Shown here: piece by piece, positions 5,342 through 6,093 of the stretch | Layout of the letters: each line of letters starts with the position of its first letter | Numbering within the stretch: position 1 is the stretch's first letter | Notes under the pieces: model-generated | Database searches by the model: none | What the model saw: only the letters and a program-made list of their open reading frames with translations | Told to the model about the DNA's origin: nothing | DNA from: Brevundimonas vancanneytii | GTDB lineage: Bacteria > Pseudomonadota > Alphaproteobacteria > Caulobacterales > Caulobacteraceae | DNA length: 6,093 nucleotides | Assembly: GCA_945874855.1 (NCBI GenBank) | Contig: CAMCIP010000141.1 | Location: 1-6,093 of the forward strand | Direction of reading: 5' to 3' | Program-made: the position numbers and the translations under genes

Positions 5342-6073
5342 ATGCCCTTCACCGCCACCGTCCTGACCATGTTTCCCGAGGCCTTTCCGGGGCCGCTGGG
5401 CGTCTCGCTGATCGGCACGGCGTGGCGCGAGAAGGGGCTCTGGGCCCTCGAAACGGTTGACATCCGGGACTTCAGCGACGATAGGCGCGGCTTCCTGGAC
5501 GACACCCCTGCGGGCGGCGGACCGGGAGCGGTTCTGAAGGCGGACGTGGTGGCCAGGGCTCTTGACGGGCTTTCCGGGCCGCGGCGGCCGCTTTTGTACA
5601 TGAGCGCCCGGGGTCGGCCCCTGACCCAGGCGCGCGTCAGGGACTGGGCGAAACAGGACGGCGTCGTCGTGCTGTGCGGCCGGTTCGAGGGGGTGGACCA
5701 GAGGGTGCTCGACGCCCGGGGGTTCGAGGAGGTCGCCGTCGGCGACGCGGTCCTGGCCGGTGGCGAGGCGGCGGCGATGGTGGCGATCGAGGCGTGCGTA
5801 CGACTGATCCCCGGAGTTCTGGGTCAGGCCGAGAGCCTGTCCTCCGAGAGCTTCGAGGACGGGCTTCTGGAGCATCCGCAGTTCACGCGACCGCGGACGT
5901 TCGAGGGGCTGGAGATCCCCGAGGTCCTGTTGTCGGGCGACCACCGCAAGGTGGCCGAGTGGCGGCAGGCGCAGCGGGAAGCGACCACGCGGGAGCGGCG
6001 ACCGGACCTCTGGGCGGCGCATCCCGCCAACTTACAGGCAAAGAGCGCAAAAGCTCACGGAGACGAGACATGA
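5342..6073 (+). CDS. trmD: tRNA (guanine-37-N1)-methyltransferase
   Basis: Methylates N1 of guanosine 37, next to the anticodon, using S-adenosylmethionine; this prevents +1 frameshifting. It acts as a dimeric SPOUT (trefoil-knot) enzyme. The protein has 243 residues (E. coli 255). Diagnostic segments are TVLTMFPEAFPGPL (6-19), DDTPAGGGPGAVLKADVV (53-70), LCGRFEGVDQRV (111-122) and the knot GDAVLAGGEAAAMVAIEACVRLIPGVLG (134-161, read in pieces). R154 matches E. coli R154. At the position of the catalytic Asp169 of E. coli this protein has Glu169 (SSESF). LLEHPQFTRP and LSGDHRKVAEWR complete the family pattern. AGGGGG at 5331-5336 lies five bases before the ATG and inside the preceding gene, from which trmD is separated by one base. 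Its stop overlaps the next start (ATGA). Co-translation with both neighbours is likely. Confidence 0.97.
   Translation: MPFTATVLTMFPEAFPGPLGVSLIGTAWREKGLWALETVDIRDFSDDRRGFLDDTPAGGGPGAVLKADVVARALDGLSGPRRPLLYMSARGRPLTQARVRDWAKQDGVVVLCGRFEGVDQRVLDARGFEEVAVGDAVLAGGEAAAMVAIEACVRLIPGVLGQAESLSSESFEDGLLEHPQFTRPRTFEGLEIPEVLLSGDHRKVAEWRQAQREATTRERRPDLWAAHPANLQAKSAKAHGDET
6043..6056 (+). other. Small hairpin at the trmD end, before the rplS ribosome binding site
   Basis: GAGC-GCAAAA-GCTC, a four-base-pair stem, lies just before the GGAG at 6059-6062. It sits in the A-rich last codons of trmD, a stretch visibly lower in GC than the rest of the gene. It might influence access to the rplS start, but the stem is short and chance is likely. 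Confidence 0.2.
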
Positions 6074-6093
6074 ACATCCTTCAGCAACTGGCC
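6070..6093 (+). CDS. rplS: 50S ribosomal protein L19, first eight codons (partial)
   Basis: The ATG at 6070-6072 overlaps the trmD stop (ATGA) and opens MNILQQLA before the window ends. Ribosomal protein L19 of alphaproteobacteria begins in this style (MNIIxQLE...), and rplS is the usual gene directly after trmD. GGAG at 6059-6062 lies seven bases upstream. Only eight codons are visible, so the call depends largely on gene order. Confidence 0.75.

Noticed and set aside
3397..5601. Very long open frame on the minus strand (734 codons) opposite the thiamine-diphosphate gene and trmD
   Set aside because: The opposite strand carries two clearly recognisable enzymes. The antisense product is a low-complexity Arg/Gly/Pro/His-rich sequence, typical of shadow frames in high-GC DNA.

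Overview
The window looks like chromosomal housekeeping DNA from a high-GC alphaproteobacterium, most likely Caulobacterales and plausibly Brevundimonas-like. The reasons are very strong G/C preference at third codon positions, the set of translation genes, and the alphaproteobacterial flavour of TruA and TrmD. The genus is inferred from general resemblance, not from any search.

Left part (1-2985): a def-fmt-truA group on the + strand. The window opens in the last 25 codons of what appears to be peptide deformylase (def). A 75-residue single-pass membrane protein follows, its start codon overlapping the def stop. Next comes an alpha/beta hydrolase on the opposite strand (316-1191), visibly lower in GC than its neighbours and probably a later insertion. 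Then come methionyl-tRNA formyltransferase (fmt, 1280-2236) and tRNA pseudouridine synthase A (truA, 2248-2985). Fmt formylates initiator Met-tRNA, Def removes the formyl group from nascent proteins, and TruA modifies positions 38-40 of tRNA anticodon stems.

Middle (2982-3666): a YidB/DUF937-family gene on the minus strand converges on truA, with the two stop codons overlapping. Upstream of it is a 292-base divergent intergenic region holding a striking inverted repeat of about 113 bases. It is built from eight CACCAAG-like heptamers at mirrored 9-11-9 spacing.

Right part (3667-6093): a thiamine-diphosphate-dependent, acetolactate-synthase-like enzyme, followed after one base by trmD (tRNA m1G37 methyltransferase). 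The trmD stop overlaps the start of what appears to be rplS (ribosomal protein L19), cut off by the window end. The usual trmD partner rimM is not immediately upstream; the thiamine-diphosphate enzyme occupies that place.

No rRNA, tRNA, CRISPR array, transposase, phage gene or obvious defence system was found. The items most worth a second look are the mirrored heptamer repeat, the antisense gene lodged inside the def-fmt group, and the metabolic gene joined to trmD-rplS.
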